A stretch of 64,000 nucleotides of DNA. Origin: Schistosoma mansoni (Eukaryota; Platyhelminthes; Trematoda; Strigeidida; Schistosomatidae). Below the pieces are notes generated by a model, which was not told the origin of the DNA, searched no databases, and was given only the letters and a program-made list of their open reading frames with translations. The stretch covers positions 6,950,195-7,014,194 of the forward strand of contig NC_031499.1 of assembly GCF_000237925.1 (NCBI RefSeq), written 5' to 3'. The translations under genes were made by a program, and so were the position numbers. Below, piece by piece: positions 20,891 through 42,007 of the stretch. The stretch's first letter is position 1; each line of letters begins with the position of its first letter.

Positions 20891-21512
20891 TATTCTGAAG
20901 TAGGAAATCGTATATGTACTTTAATATACCTGTCTCCTCCTGCCTCTCGTTAGAACTCCAAGAATTTACCTCACGAAGGTTTTCCCTAATTATCATCATG
21001 GGTTTCTGGAGATTATTATATTTCTGACTGAGATCATGAACCGATTGATGTTAAGCCATCATTGACTATAGTATCAGTTTCCATGTAAAGTATAAACCCT
21101 AAGATCGATCGCTTCTTCTAGCTTGATTACGTAACTTCATTCTTTGGATCACATATTAGTACATGGTTATGATTTAACAAAATAATTAAGTGATCTTAAT
21201 ATAATGATATGCACTTTAGATAGTTGCTAAGAGACTTTTTTTGCAAAGATCATTTCCATTGATAAAGAACTTCATTCATGTTAAGTTAGTTTGTATTTGA
21301 TTGATCTTTGACTGATAAAATGGAAAAAAAATTTCAAAAAAAAAACAACCTAAGATTACATAAAACATTCAAGAAGTAATTACTTCCTACAATGTCTACC
21401 TTGTTCATGAAAATAGCTTTATCATAGATTGACATAAAGGAATTATTATTAATTAGAAAACCATTGTAGATCAAGAAGTACTGACATAGACATTTAACTC
21501 TCAATTACTTAC
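20891..21512. other. Unassigned AT-rich stretch
   Basis: Nothing recognised. Confidence 0.4.
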
Positions 21513-21780
21513 TTACTTACTTACGTCTGTTACTCCCAATGGAGCATAGGCCCCCGACCAACATTCTATAACCCACTCTGTTCTAGGCATTCCTTTCTAT
21601 TTTTATTCAGTTGTTGTACATTCTTCTTATGTCTGTCTCCATTTTGTCGGCGTAATGTGTTCTTTGGTCTTCCACTTCTCCTTTGGCCTTCAGGATTCTA
21701 TGTAAGGGCTTGTCTTGTGATGCAGTTGAGTGCTTTGCTCATTGTGTGTCCTATACACTTCCAGCGCTTTTTCCTCATCA
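21513..21780 (-). mobile_element. SR2-like RTE, 3' end with (TTAC)n
   Basis: On plus it starts with four TTAC units at 21509-21524, then the reverse complement of the 3' UTR (gtctgttactcccaatggag) and the RRRGRPKN / TRQALTWN region. It is truncated after the WKWIG block. Confidence 0.75.
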
Positions 21781-21904
21781 AATTCTATTTACTAAGAATG
21801 AAATTGCCAGTTTATACTCAATGGTAAATACAATTGTATATTCATAAATAGAAATTACAAACTGACATAGATCTCTCTATTAAACATATAAACTTAGCCT
21901 AAGC

Positions 21905-22916
21905 ATGTTCGGGATGCGATTCTCCCCCTCGAAGTGCGAAATATTACTTCAGGATTGGTTTGTATCGGCACCTGAACTAATGATAAGTAGTGAAGTAGTT
22001 GAGTGTGTTGACCGCATCACTTATCTTGGGAGTCTCATCAGCCCTTGTGGTCTGGTGTGTGACAAAATCTCAGTACGGATACAGAAGGCTCGTCTAGCTT
22101 TTGCCAACTTGCGTCATTTATGGCGTAGGCGAGATATCCGTCTAGCAACCAAAGGACGGATTTACTGCGCAGCAGTTCGTTCCGTCCTACTTTATGGCAG
22201 TGAAAGATGGCTGATAGAAGTAGAGGATATTCGTAGGCTACTAGTGTTCCATCATACGTGTCTTCGAAGTATTACTCGTATATCCTGGGACCACCAAGTA
22301 AGTAATGCGGTTGTTAGGAAACGGGTACTATGTAAGGATGGCAAATCGATTGATGAGGTAGTGAAACTTCATCAGTTGAGATGACTAGGACATGTGTTAC
22401 GTATGCCAAACTACAGACTACCCCGACGAGCGATGTTTTATGGTGTAGGAGTAGGTTTGAAGAAAGTTAGTGGCGGCCAGACCAAAACGTGGCACAAATC
22501 CATGAAGTCACTGACAAATGGACTGAGCCAGGTTGGTACGTATAGACTACCTGGTTGGGATTCGTGAGATGATCGCGATCGATGGTTAGAGACCTTGAAT
22601 GACATGGCTCAAAATAGTTTGCAATGGTGAAGGTCCATCCACTCTTTGTGTTCTACCAAATTCTAATCTGCTGAATTCTTCATGTCTCTATCTTTTTTTT
22701 CTTTCCAAATTTATTTCACCGGATTATACTCCTTCAATAACATCTCGAAACCCTAATCTTTCGCATTACTGCTTATACTCTTACTACTTCTACTACTATG
22801 GGATTTGAATCGACAATTGTATCTCTGTACTAATGTGGTATGGCGACTTGAACTGATGTACGTACGTACGAAGTTCTACGTTGTAACTGACTGACTGACT
22901 GACTGACTGAATACAC
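21905..22916 (+). mobile_element. RTE-type retrotransposon with (TGAC)n tail, 3' fragment
   Basis: An uninterrupted frame of 159 codons (MFGMRFSPSKCEILLQD, YLGSLISPCGLV, ANLRHLWRRRDIRLATKGRI, SVLLYGSERW) covers the RT region after YADD and the thumb. The C-terminal domain (RMPNYRLPRRAM-like, GGQTKTWHKSMKSL) continues after a TGA at 22382. The tail is (TGAC)n at about 22897-22916. It lacks endonuclease and the RT catalytic motifs. Confidence 0.8.
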
Positions 22917-23735
22917 ATAAATCGGGAGGTGTTGATAAAAATTTGTTGATCATTAACCTGAACTATGTTGAACACTTTCATAAGCATCAAATTCTTCCGT
23001 TTTAATACACTTTTCTTTAAACATGCCATAGTGATACTATCTTAATATACTTGAATCCTATTCTAAACCTATCAACATACAATGTAAACATATACAAACT
23101 GGGGAAAATAGAAAATCCTCCCCCCCACATTCCTTCCTTCCTCTTTATTGAATAGAAACTCGTTCAATCCGATTCATATTTGTTATGTCTTTCAAGATAA
23201 GCTTTATCAAGACTATCAACAATAGCAACGATGACGACTAATAGCCACATATTCCATGGGTATCATATATAGACAGTTAATCGATAATATATCATCAAAA
23301 GGGCTTTATACATCTATATGTATCTTTCACAGTATGCAATCACTATAAACTTCAAGGGTCGAATTGACCGAATGTAAAGAAGTAAGCAAACAAAAACATG
23401 AAAGAAAGTAATGGAACAAAAACGGAATTGATAATAGAAAAAAAACAGAAGCAAAAAGTCAAATTGTTTATTGACTTTCAAGTGCACTACATATTGTCAT
23501 ATGATTTTGTAAGTGTACTATCACAAATGTAAGTTTGTATATCTATATAATTATGTTGCCTAGTTGGCTTCATTGGGTTGAAGTGCACAAATATACATTA
23601 ATATGATATTCACTTCATTTATAAAGTGTAGATTCAATCTATTTTCTTTGAAGAAAAAAAGGCAGCCTTTATTGATGTTTGTTTTATGAAAAGTAATTTT
23701 GAAAATTTTAATCGATTTCGTCGTTGAAGGTGAAG
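22917..23735. other. Unassigned AT-rich stretch
   Basis: Nothing recognised; the open frame of 77 aa at 22796-23029 overlaps the RTE tail. Confidence 0.4.
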
Positions 23736-23975
23736 ACGATGATGATGATGATGATGATGATAATGATGATGATGTTGATTTGGATGATGATGATGATTTG
23801 GATGATGATGATGATTTGGATGATGATTTGGATGATGATGATGATGATGCTGATGATGATGATGATGATGATGCTGATGCTGATTATGATGATGATAATG
23901 ATGCTGATGCTGATGATGATGATGATAATGATGAGTTGGACGATGATGATGCCGATGATGATTATAAGACTGAAA
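23736..23975 (+). repeat. Imperfect (GAT)n microsatellite
   Basis: About 240 bases of GAT triplets interrupted by GTT/TTG/GCT variants and a gatttggatgat sub-pattern. It creates long Asp-, Met- and His-rich open frames in all frames, which are not evidence for proteins. Confidence 0.9.
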
Positions 23976-24039
23976 TATATATAAATATATGTCAGTCACT
24001 TCACGAAACGGAAGGCTCTTGAGTCTCATCAGCGATATG

Positions 24040-24330
24040 GCTATCATGGTGCAGCCTTTTCATCTTAGCATAGGACTCCTTAATGGTGCAAGTCAACGAT
24101 TTCATACGCCGGACTAGAATACCATTCAATGCCAGCTATCTCAGTGGTCTAGAGGTTAAGCGTTTGCACGTGAGACCCCAAGGTCCTGGGTTCGAGTCCC
24201 ATATGCAGGGTTATGGATGCTCACTGTTGAGGAGTCTTACACTAGAATGAGTCAGCTGTCCAATGCTTTCAAGTTTCAATGGTGGTCTAGCTTACATCAG
24301 CTCATGTATTCCCCTATTAAAATTACTACA
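24040..24330. repeat. Inverted SINE-1 pieces
   Basis: 24040-24115 is a minus-strand hammerhead/head remnant (cttttcatcttagcatagga). 24120-24315 is a plus-strand head (gccagctatctcagtggtct, gggttcgagtccc), a decayed hammerhead (gttgaggagtcttacactag) and tail. Confidence 0.6.
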
Positions 24331-24374
24331 GTCTCCACGATTCCACATTCTAATTAAATATGTAGAAATCTTCA

Positions 24375-24800
24375 TAGTTGAAATCATGAGTCAATTGAAG
24401 CTAGACCACCATAGAAAACCTGGGAGTATTGGACGGCCATTTCGTCCTATTGTGGGACACCTCAGTAGTGCGCATCCATGATCTCGCCTCGCAAGGTTCG
24501 AACCCAGGACTTACCAGTCTCGTGCCAGAGCACTTAACCGATAGACCACTGAGCCGGCCGGTATCCAACGGTGTTAATGTCTAACTGCAACCAATCCACA
24601 ATGTTTGAGCAACCGTTCACCAACTGTCTCGGTTCGAGTCTCGCGAGTGCGTGATCGTGAACGCGAACTGCTAAGGAGAAGTCCCACAATAGGACGAAAC
24701 GACCGTCCGATGCTTCCAGGTTTTCCATAGTTGTCTAGCTTCAATTACCTCCTGATTTCAACTATGAAAATACTGAAATCTCAAGGAAAACCCCTACTGA
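24375..24800. repeat. Inverted pair of SINE-1 copies upstream of the AIG1-like gene
   Basis: 24375-24630 is a minus-strand copy with a nearly complete head; its core is CTGAGGT instead of CTGAGGA. 24632-24800 is a plus-strand copy with box B, a hammerhead damaged by an insertion (ctaaggagaagtccc), and the tail through aaaacccct. The second copy ends about 30 bases before the splice acceptor of the first AIG1-like exon. Confidence 0.7.
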
Positions 24801-24852
24801 TTCTTATATTTCTTTATATCTATTTTTCAGATTATTATTATCAATAAAACTA

Positions 24853-33185
<8,333 letters not shown>

Positions 33186-33334
33186 TTTTAAAAAAAAAGA
33201 CGAAAAAAGAAATAAAGAGAAAAGAAAAGAAAAAAGAGAAAAAGAAAAAAGAGAAAAAGTACCCCCATCTAATTGTTTTTCTTTTATTCTATTATGCTTT
33301 CTCATGAATATTAATAGTCTATAAAATAAATGTT

Positions 33335-33480
33335 ATGCTAGCTACTATCCATCTTTGCTTACCATGCTTGTGAATTAAGGCTATGTCGAGGCAACACGCA
33401 CAGTATGCACATATGGTCAATAAGAGACTGATCAATTGTAGTCCTAAACATCAATAGAAAGATTCAATTAAATAATATCA
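33335..33480 (+). repeat. Sm-alpha-like element, 3' part only
   Basis: It starts gctagctactatccatcttt, the sequence normally found just after the hammerhead. It then runs through ttgtgaattaaggctatgtc, cagtatgcacatatgg and cctaaacatcaatagaaaga to the terminal motif. Confidence 0.6.
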
Positions 33481-33489
33481 AGTGTATTT

Positions 33490-33610
33490 ACTGTATGATT
33501 CTCAGATTTTACCAAGAGATTCTGTAATTTTCTAATGAAATACATTCGGTTGTCCCCAATTGTGTCATCATTCACTACATTTAGTGTCGCTACAAATCAA
33601 AAGGTGAGAA
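33490..33610 (+). repeat. Dispersed repeat family C, short piece
   Basis: gattctcagattttaccaag, attctgtaattttctaatg and attcggttgtccccaattgt correspond to 29905-29970. The 67-aa frame starting here is not supported. Confidence 0.45.
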
Positions 33611-34318
33611 GGGAACTGTTCTGCAGATTGTATCTTAGATTTAGATTCATTATAAAATTTATTTATCATAACACGGATAGAAAACAAGTTTTTCTCATAA
33701 TTGGTAGAAAGTGCCTATTGATTTATTGTTCAAAATAAATAACCATTTATTTACAATGAAATAATCCATTTATCATCCATTTATTTTAGTTACTAGTTTA
33801 CACTACTAACAAGAAAACAGTAGTAAACTATCAAGCCAAAAAAAAAATATTCTCCTACCATAGGTGGGTATAAACAATCACATTACTGAAAAGATTCAAA
33901 ACAAGAATATGTTAAAAAAAAAATTCATTTGGGTAATTAAACGAAAGAGATAGGTAAATGTAAAAGGAGAAAATGGCTTGAAATAGATATACATATTTTT
34001 ATCAGTTGATTATGAATCAATTGTCCTTTATAAAAACAGATGAGTTGAAAGAGTTAAGTGAGATATCCCAATATGGGCAAACATCGTGAAAAATCATTTA
34101 TTTCCACATGACACTAGTTGCACTGCAAAAAACACCAACTATCACATATATTTTCTCAGTCATCGAAGTTTACGAATTACGATAGTAATTTCTTAATTCA
34201 TATCTATTCTTCAGTTCGTAATTATTTTATGTATTACAACATATTACTCATTAATAGTCAGTAGCCTACATTATTATTCCAAAATTTTAATCTATTACAT
34301 AATTGTATACTTGTAGAA
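33611..34318. other. AT-rich stretch between the AIG1-like gene and the tRNA array
   Basis: No features recognised. It marks the left flank of the array and has no similarity to the unit. Confidence 0.5.
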
Positions 34319-35033
34319 CGTCACAAGTCGAGTGGTAGTGTTTCACCATCACTACATTGTAATTTCACAATTGACTAAGAGAAATAATGTAGATTGAGTG
34401 AGTGAGTGAGTGAGTGATTAACTAATTAATTGAAAGATGCAGGATCAGATCATCAGAAACATAATCATATTCATAATGCAGCATGATTATTGATGTGCAG
34501 CGAGTTCAGATGATCCGTCATTGTTGGCAGTCCTCAGAATTGCACAATTGCAACAAGATAACTTATTCATTTCGACTTCAGTATATATTCAAATTTGAAT
34601 AGCTTCTCTTGAATTTTGTGTTAGTTTCTCACCGACACATTGTCATTTTCCAACTGTACTGAGATCTATTACTAATAATGATGAATAATGGCGTTGCATT
34701 TCACTTACTTATATGATGATAAGTATGTAAGAGAAGGAATTGTCGATCTCTCATTCCGTGCATTGTGTCCGTTCTTCCGGTCACATGTGGAGGTTTTCAC
34801 AATGCAATCGACCAGTAGAAGGAAGAGAAAACACGTGACCACGACGACGACGACGACGTGGATGTTCACTTTGAATGCATCTGTGGTCAGCTATCCTCGA
34901 TGCACTACCAGTGTGTTCGGTCGCGTGAATTCCCTATGACGTTGGTGATGTAGAGGTGAGGTGGAGCGGAGAATGTGGGAGATGGTTGTGTGATGAGAGT
35001 GTATTTGCGACACGACTAGTTGAAAAGTGTAAT

Positions 35034-35106
35034 CGAGCCTGCCAGGATTCGAACCTGGAATCTCCTGATCCGTAGTCAGGCGCGTTATCCATTGCGCCAC
35101 AGGCCC
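35034..35106 (-). tRNA. tRNA-Arg(ACG), unit 1
   Basis: 73 bases on minus, starting GGGCCTGTGGCGCAATGG. It folds fully: acceptor GGGCCTG/CAGGCTC (one G-T), D arm GCG/CGC, anticodon arm CCTGA-CTACGGA-TCAGG with anticodon ACG, T arm CCAGG-TTCGAAT-CCTGG, discriminator G. Boxes A and B are intact and there is no intron. It matches the eukaryotic tRNA-Arg(ACG) pattern. The Pol III stop is TTTT eight bases after the gene (AAAA at 35023-35026 on plus). Upstream flank GGATCC; ACG tract of six. Confidence 0.95.
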
Positions 35107-35279
35107 CTGGATCCACTATCTCACTTCCTCACATCTTATCTTCTTCGCATCTTCATCACCTATCCTTCTTCCCAGTCAATTCACCACTACTTCTTCCTAC
35201 TCCTAAATCATTCTCAACAGAACCTCTACCATCTTTGCACTTACTCTTATGTCTCACTTCACTCATTCAACTGGTATGT

Positions 35280-35370
35280 TGTCATGTCGGTCGGCGGTCG
35301 GACAATCGGTCGGACATTCAGTCGGACATTCAGTCGGACATTCGGTCGACCGGTCTGTCGGTAGATACTG
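35280..35370 (+). repeat. TCGGACATTCAG minisatellite in the unit (example: unit 1)
   Basis: Two or three 12-base copies of TCGGACATTCAG, flanked by TCGGTCGGACAA and a TCGACCGGTCTGTCGG end, directly beside the RT-derived fragment. Copy number differs in units 5, 7, 14 and 16, so this is a mutable site of the unit. Confidence 0.8.
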
Positions 35371-35410
35371 GTGTTGTTCTCCCACTCTTCATTTGTCTCA
35401 TCATCATACT

Positions 35411-35580
35411 GATTTCCTCCATCATTGTTCCAACCAGTGACAGGTATACGAATGTGTGAGTGTGTTGCTTCGATGTTTGGTGGCTTCATCATTGGGACTG
35501 GTCTATTGCAAGAGTTGTTCAAAAATGCTCTAACCACCCGTTCCACTCTTGTTGAATTTCAGTCATTGGCTTGCCTCTCT
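35411..35580 (-). pseudogene. Diverged SR2-like RT fragment inside the array unit (example: unit 1)
   Basis: Minus-strand translation VVRAFLNNSCNRPVPMMKPP, NIEATHSHIRIPV corresponds to the RTE segment before the RT core (W.EHF.ELLNRPAP..PPNIEA..). The same region occurs at 20.8-20.9 kb (plus ctccgatattaggtggattc). The fragment recurs in units 1-16 at the same place and must predate the amplification. It is not functional. Confidence 0.6.
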
Positions 35581-36416
35581 CTAACTCTCGTTTACTATAT
35601 TTCCCTACTAGTTTATTCGTTCCATCCTATAATTGTCTCACATTTCCTTCTCTTGCATGTATTCACATTAATATTTAAATGTTGGAAAATGAGATCGTTA
35701 CAAGTCGAGTGGTAGTGTTTCACCATCACTACATTGTAATTTCACAATTGACTAAGAGAAATAATGTAGATTGAGTGAGTGAGTGAGTGAGTGATTAACT
35801 AATTAATTGAAAGATGCAGGATCAGATCATCAGAAACATAATCATATTCATAATGCAGCATGATTATTGATGTGCAGCGAGTTCAGATGATCCGTCATTG
35901 TTGGCAGTCCTCAGAATTGCACAATTGCAACAAGATAACTTATTCATTTCGACTTCAGTATATATTCAAATTTGAATAGCTTCTCTTGAATTTTGTGTTA
36001 GTTTCTCACCGACACATTGTCATTTTCCAACTGTACTGAGATCTATTATTAATAATGATGAATAATGGCGTTGCATTTCACTTACTTATATGATGATAAG
36101 TATGTAAGAGAAGGAATTGTCGATCTCTCATTCCGTGCATTGTGTCCGTTCTTCCGGTCACATGTGGAGGTTTTCACAATGCAATCGACCAGTAGAAGGA
36201 AGAGAAAACACGTGACCACGACGACGACGACGACGACGACGTGGATGTTCACTTTGAATGCATCTGTGGTCAGCTATCCTCGATGCACTACCAGTGTGTT
36301 CGGTCGCGTGAATTCCCTATGACGTTGGTGATGTAGAGGTGAGGTGGAGCGGAGAATGTGGGAGATGGTTGTGTGATGAGAGTGTATTTGCGACACGACT
36401 AGTTGGAAAGTGTAAT

Positions 36417-36489
36417 CGAGCCTGCCAGGATTCGAACCTGGAATCTCCTGATCCGTAGTCAGGCGCGTTATCCATTGCGCCACAGGCCC
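36417..36489 (-). tRNA. tRNA-Arg(ACG), unit 2 (terminator TTTC)
   Basis: The gene body is identical to unit 1. The terminator run is broken: plus reads GAAA at 36406-36409, so the transcript meets TTTC. ACG tract of eight; upstream flank GGACCC. Confidence 0.95.
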
Positions 36490-37803
36490 CTGGACCCACT
36501 ATCTCACTTCCTCACATCTTATCTTCTTCGCATCTTCATCACCTATCCTTCTTCCCAGTCAATTCACCACTACTTCTTCCTACTCCTAAATCATTCTCAA
36601 CAGAACCTCTACCATCTTTGCACTTACTCTTATGTCTCACTTCACTCATTCAACTGGTATGTTGTCATGTCGGTCGGCGGTCGGACAATCGGTCGGACAT
36701 TCAGTCGGACATTCAGTCGGACATTCGGTCGACCGGTCTGTCGGTAGATACTGGTGTTGTTCTCCCACTCTTCATTTGTCTCATCATCATACTGATTTCC
36801 TCCATCATTGTTCCAACCAGTGACAGGTATACGAATGTGTGAGTGTGTTGCTTCGATGTTTGGTGGCTTCATCATTGGGACTGGTCTATTGCAAGAGTTG
36901 TTCAAAAATGCTCTAACCACCCGTTCCACTCTTGTTGAATTTCAGTCATTGGCTTGCCTCTCTCTAACTCTCGTTTACTATATTTCCCTACTAGTTTATT
37001 CGTTCCATCCTATAATTGTCTCACATTTCCTTCTCTTGCATGTATTCACATTAATATTTAAATGTTGGAAAATGAGATCGTTACAAGTCGAGTGGTAGTG
37101 TTTCACCATCACTACATTGTAATTTCACAATTGACTAAGAGAAATAATGTAGATTGAGTGAGTGAGTGAGTGAGTGAGTGATTAACTAATTAATTGAAAG
37201 ATGCAGGATCAGATCATCAGAAACATAATCATATTCATAATGCAGCATGATTATTGATGTGCAGCGAGTTCAGATGATCCGTCATTGTTGGCAGTCCTCA
37301 GAATTGCACAATTGCAACAAGATAACTTATTCATTTCGACTTCAGTATATATTCAAATTTGAATAGCTTCTCTTGAATTTTGTGTTAGTTTCTCACCGAC
37401 ACATTGTCATTTTCCAACTGTACTGAGATCTATTATTAATAATGATGAATTATGGCGTTGCATTTCACTTACTTATATGATGATAAGTATGTAAGAGAAG
37501 GAATTGTCGATCTCTCATTCCGTGCATTGTGTCCGTTCTTCCGGTCACATGTGGAGGTTTTCACAATGCAATCGACCAGTAGAAGGAAGAGAAAACACGT
37601 GACCACGACGACGACGACGACGACGACGTGGATGTTCACTTTGAATGCATCTGTGGTCAGCTATCCTCGATGCACTACCAGTGTGTTCGGTCGCGTGAAT
37701 TCCCTATGACGTTGGTGATGTAGAGGTGAGGTGGAGCGGAGAATGTGGGAGATGGTTGTGTGATGAGAGTGTATTTGCGACACGACTAGTTGAAAAGTGT
37801 AAT

Positions 37804-37876
37804 CGAGCCTGCCAGGATTCGAACCTGGAATCTCCTGATCCGTAGTCAGGCGCGTTATCCATTGCGCCACAGGCCC
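37804..37876 (-). tRNA. tRNA-Arg(ACG), unit 3
   Basis: Body identical to unit 1; TTTT terminator. This unit alone has ggtgtcttc for ggtggcttc in the RT-derived fragment and is an early example of the gaattatgg unit type. Confidence 0.95.
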
Positions 37877-39188
37877 CTGGACCCACTATCTCACTTCCTC
37901 ACATCTTATCTTCTTCGCATCTTCATCACCTATCCTTCTTCCCAGTCAATTCACCACTACTTCTTCCTACTCCTAAATCATTCTCAACAGAACCTCTACC
38001 ATCTTTGCACTTACTCTTATGTCTCACTTCACTCATTCAACTGGTATGTTGTCATGTCGGTCGGCGGTCGGACAATCGGTCGGACATTCAGTCGGACATT
38101 CAGTCGGACATTCGGTCGACCGGTCTGTCGGTAGATACTGGTGTTGTTCTCCCACTCTTCATTTGTCTCATCATCATACTGATTTCCTCCATCATTGTTC
38201 CAACCAGTGACAGGTATACGAATGTGTGAGTGTGTTGCTTCGATGTTTGGTGTCTTCATCATTGGGACTGGTCTATTGCAAGAGTTGTTCAAAAATGCTC
38301 TAACCACCCGTTCCACTCTTGTTGAATTTCAGTCATTGGCTTGCCTCTCTCTAACTCTCGTTTACTATATTTCCCTACTAGTTTATTCGTTCCATCCTAT
38401 AATTGTCTCACATTTCCTTCTCTTGCATGTATTCACATTAATATTTAAATGTTGGAAAATGAGATCGTTACAAGTCGAGTGGTAGTGTTTCACCATCACT
38501 ACATTGTAATTTCACAATTGACTAAGAGAAATAATGTAGATTGAGTGAGTGAGTGAGTGAGTGAGTGAGTGATTAACTAATTAATTGAAAGATGCAGGAT
38601 CAGATCATCAGAAACATAATCATATTCATAATGCAGCATGATTATTGATGTGCAGCGAGTTCAGATGATCCGTCATTGTTGGCAGTCCTCAGAATTGCAC
38701 AATTGCAACAAGATAACTTATTCATTTCGACTTCAGTATATATTCAAATTTGAATAGCTTCTCTTGAATTTTGTGTTAGTTTCTCACCGACACATTGTCA
38801 TTTTCCAACTGTACTGAGATCTATTATTAATAATGATGAATAATGGCGTTGCATTTCACTTACTTATATGATGATAAGTATGTAAGAGAAGGAATTGTCG
38901 ATCTCTCATTCCGTGCATTGTGTCCGTTCTTCCGGTCACATGTGGAGGTTTTCACAATGCAATCGACCAGTAGAAGGAAGAGAAAACACGTGACCACGAC
39001 GACGACGACGACGTGGATGTTCACTTTGAATGCATCTGTGGTCAGCTATCCTCGATGCACTACCAGTGTGTTCGGTCGCGTGAATTCCCTATGACGTTGG
39101 TGATGTAGAGGTGAGGTGGAGCGGAGAATGTGGGAGATGGTTGTGTGATGAGAGTGTATTTGCGACACGACTAGTTGAAAAGTGTAAT

Positions 39189-39261
39189 CGAGCCTGCCAG
39201 GATTCGAACCTGGAATCTCCTGATCCGTAGTCAGGCGCGTTATCCATTGCGCCACAGGCCC
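39189..39261 (-). tRNA. tRNA-Arg(ACG), unit 4
   Basis: Body identical to unit 1; TTTT terminator. The spacer carries catctacatc for catcttcatc, shared only with unit 8. Confidence 0.95.
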
Positions 39262-40575
39262 CTGGACCCACTATCTCACTTCCTCACATCTTATCTTCTT
39301 CGCATCTACATCACCTATCCTTCTTCCCAGTCAATTCACCACTACTTCTTCCTACTCCTAAATCATTCTCAACAGAACCTCTACCATCTTTGCACTTACT
39401 CTTATGTCTCACTTCACTCATTCAACTGGTATGTTGTCATGTCGGTCGGCGGTCGGACAATCGGTCGGACATTCAGTCGGACATTCAGTCGGACATTCGG
39501 TCGACCGGTCTGTCGGTAGATACTGGTGTTGTTCTCCCACTCTTCATTTGTCTCATCATCATACTGATTTCCTCCATCATTGTTCCAACCAGTGACAGGT
39601 ATACGAATGTGTGAGTGTGTTGCTTCGATGTTTGGTGGCTTCATCATTGGGACTGGTCTATTGCAAGAGTTGTTCAAAAATGCTCTAACCACCCGTTCCA
39701 CTCTTGTTGAATTTCAGTCATTGGCTTGCCTCTCTCTAACTCTCGTTTACTATATTTCCCTACTAGTTTATTCGTTCCATCCTATAATTGTCTCACATTT
39801 CCTTCTCTTGCATGTATTCACATTAATATTTAAATGTTGGAAAATGAGATCGTTACAAGTCGAGTGGTAGTGTTTCACCATCACTACATTGTAATTTCAC
39901 AATTGACTAAGAGAAATAATGTAGATTGAGTGAGTGAGTGAGTGAGTGAGTGATTAACTAATTAATTGAAAGATGCAGGATCAGATCATCAGAAACATAA
40001 TCATATTCATAATGCAGCATGATTATTGATGTGCAGCGAGTTCAGATGATCCGTCATTGTTGGCAGTCCTCAGAATTGCACAATTGCAACAAGATAACTT
40101 ATTCATTTCGACTTCAGTATATATTCAAATTTGAATAGCTTCTCTTGAATTTTGTGTTAGTTTCTCACCGACACATTGTCATTTTCCAACTGTACTGAGA
40201 TCTATTATTAATAATGATGAATAATGGCGTTGCATTTCACTTACTTATATGATGATAAGTATGTAAGAGAAGGAATTGTCGATCTCTCATTCCGTGCATT
40301 GTGTCCGTTCTTCCGGTCACATGTGGAGGTTTTCACAATGCAATCGACCAGTAGAAGGAAGAGAAAACACGTGACCACGACGACGACGACGACGACGACG
40401 TGGATGTTCACTTTGAATGCATCTGTGGTCAGCTATCCTCGATGCACTACCAGTGTGTTCGGTCGCGTGAATTCCCTATGACGTTGGTGATGTAGAGGTG
40501 AGGTGGAGCGGAGAATGTGGGAGATGGTTGTGTGATGAGAGTGTATTTGCGACACGACTAGTTGGAAAGTGTAAT

Positions 40576-40648
40576 CGAGCCTGCCAGGATTCGAACCTGG
40601 AATCTCCTGATCCGTAGTCAGGCGCGTTACCCATTGCGCCACAGGCCC
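40576..40648 (-). tRNA. tRNA-Arg(ACG), unit 5 (D-loop variant, terminator TTTC)
   Basis: One base differs: AATGGGTAAC instead of AATGGATAAC, directly after the conserved GG of the D loop, within box A. The terminator is TTTC (plus GAAA at 40565-40568). The minisatellite is shortened, as in unit 16. It shares ccgttacactc with unit 14. Confidence 0.93.
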
Positions 40649-41934
40649 CTGGACCCACTATCTCACTTCCTCACATCTTATCTTCTTCGCATCTTCATCA
40701 CCTATCCTTCTTCCCAGTCAATTCACCACTACTTCTTCCTACTCCTAAATCATTCTCAACAGAACCTCTACCATCTTTGCACTTACTCTTATGTCTCACT
40801 TCACTCATTCAACTGGTATGTTGTCATGTCGGTCGGACAATCGGTCGGACATTCAGTCGGACATTCGGTCGACCGGTCTGTCGGTAGATACTGGTGTTGT
40901 TCTCCCACTCTTCATTTGTCTCATCATCATACTGATTTCCTCCATCATTGTTCCAACCAGTGACAGGTATACGAATGTGTGAGTGTGTTGCTTCGATGTT
41001 TGGTGGCTTCATCATTGGGACTGGTCTATTGCAAGAGTTGTTCAAAAATGCTCTAACCACCCGTTACACTCTTGTTGAATTTCAGTCATTGGCTTGCCTC
41101 TCTCTAACTCTCGTTTACTATATTTCCCTACTAGTTTATTCGTTCCATCCTATAATTGTCTCACATTTCCTTCTCTTGCATGTATTCACATTAATATTTA
41201 AATGTTGGAAAATGAGATCGTTACAAGTCGAGTGGTAGTGTTTCACCATCACTACATTGTAATTTCACAATTGACTAAGAGAAATAATGTAGATTGAGTG
41301 AGTGAGTGAGTGAGTGAGTGATTAACTAATTAATTGAAAGATGCAGGATCAGATCATCAGAAACATAATCATATTCATAATGCAGCATGATTATTGATGT
41401 GCAGCGAGTTCAGATGATCCGTCATTGTTGGCAGTCCTCAGAATTGCACAATTGCAACAAGATAACTTATTCATTTCGACTTCAGTATATATTCAAATTT
41501 GAATAGCTTCTCTTGAATTTTGTGTTAGTTTCTCACCGACACATTGTCATTTTCCAACTGTACTGAGATCTATTATTAATAATGATGAATAATGGCGTTG
41601 CATTTCACTTACTTATATGATGATAAGTATGTAAGAGAAGGAATTGTCGATCTCTCATTCCGTGCATTGTGTCCGTTCTTCCGGTCACATGTGGAGGTTT
41701 TCACAATGCAATCGACCAGTAGAAGGAAGAGAAAACACGTGACCACGACGACGACGACGTGGATGTTCACTTTGAATGCATCTGTGGTCAGCTATCCTCG
41801 ATGCACTACCAGTGTGTTCGGTCGCGTGAATTCCCTATGACGTTGGTGATGTAGAGGTGAGGTGGAGCGGAGAATGTGGGAGATGGTTGTGTGATGAGAG
41901 TGTATTTGCGACACGACTAGTTGAAAAGTGTAAT

Positions 41935-42007
41935 CGAGCCTGCCAGGATTCGAACCTGGAATCTCCTGATCCGTAGTCAGGCGCGTTATCCATTGCGCCA
42001 CAGGCCC
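41935..42007 (-). tRNA. tRNA-Arg(ACG), unit 6
   Basis: Body identical to unit 1; TTTT terminator; ACG tract of five. Confidence 0.95.

Noticed and set aside
23699-24047. Asp-rich, His-rich and Met-rich proteins
   Set aside because: These are six-frame readings of an imperfect (GAT)n microsatellite without flanking exon signals.
33790-33815. An additional AIG1-like terminal exon after acceptor atttattttag (V-T-S-L-H-Y, stop)
   Set aside because: It is only six residues with no family match. The last exon can read through to a Lys/Asn-rich end like the paralog, so I left it out. RNA data could change this.
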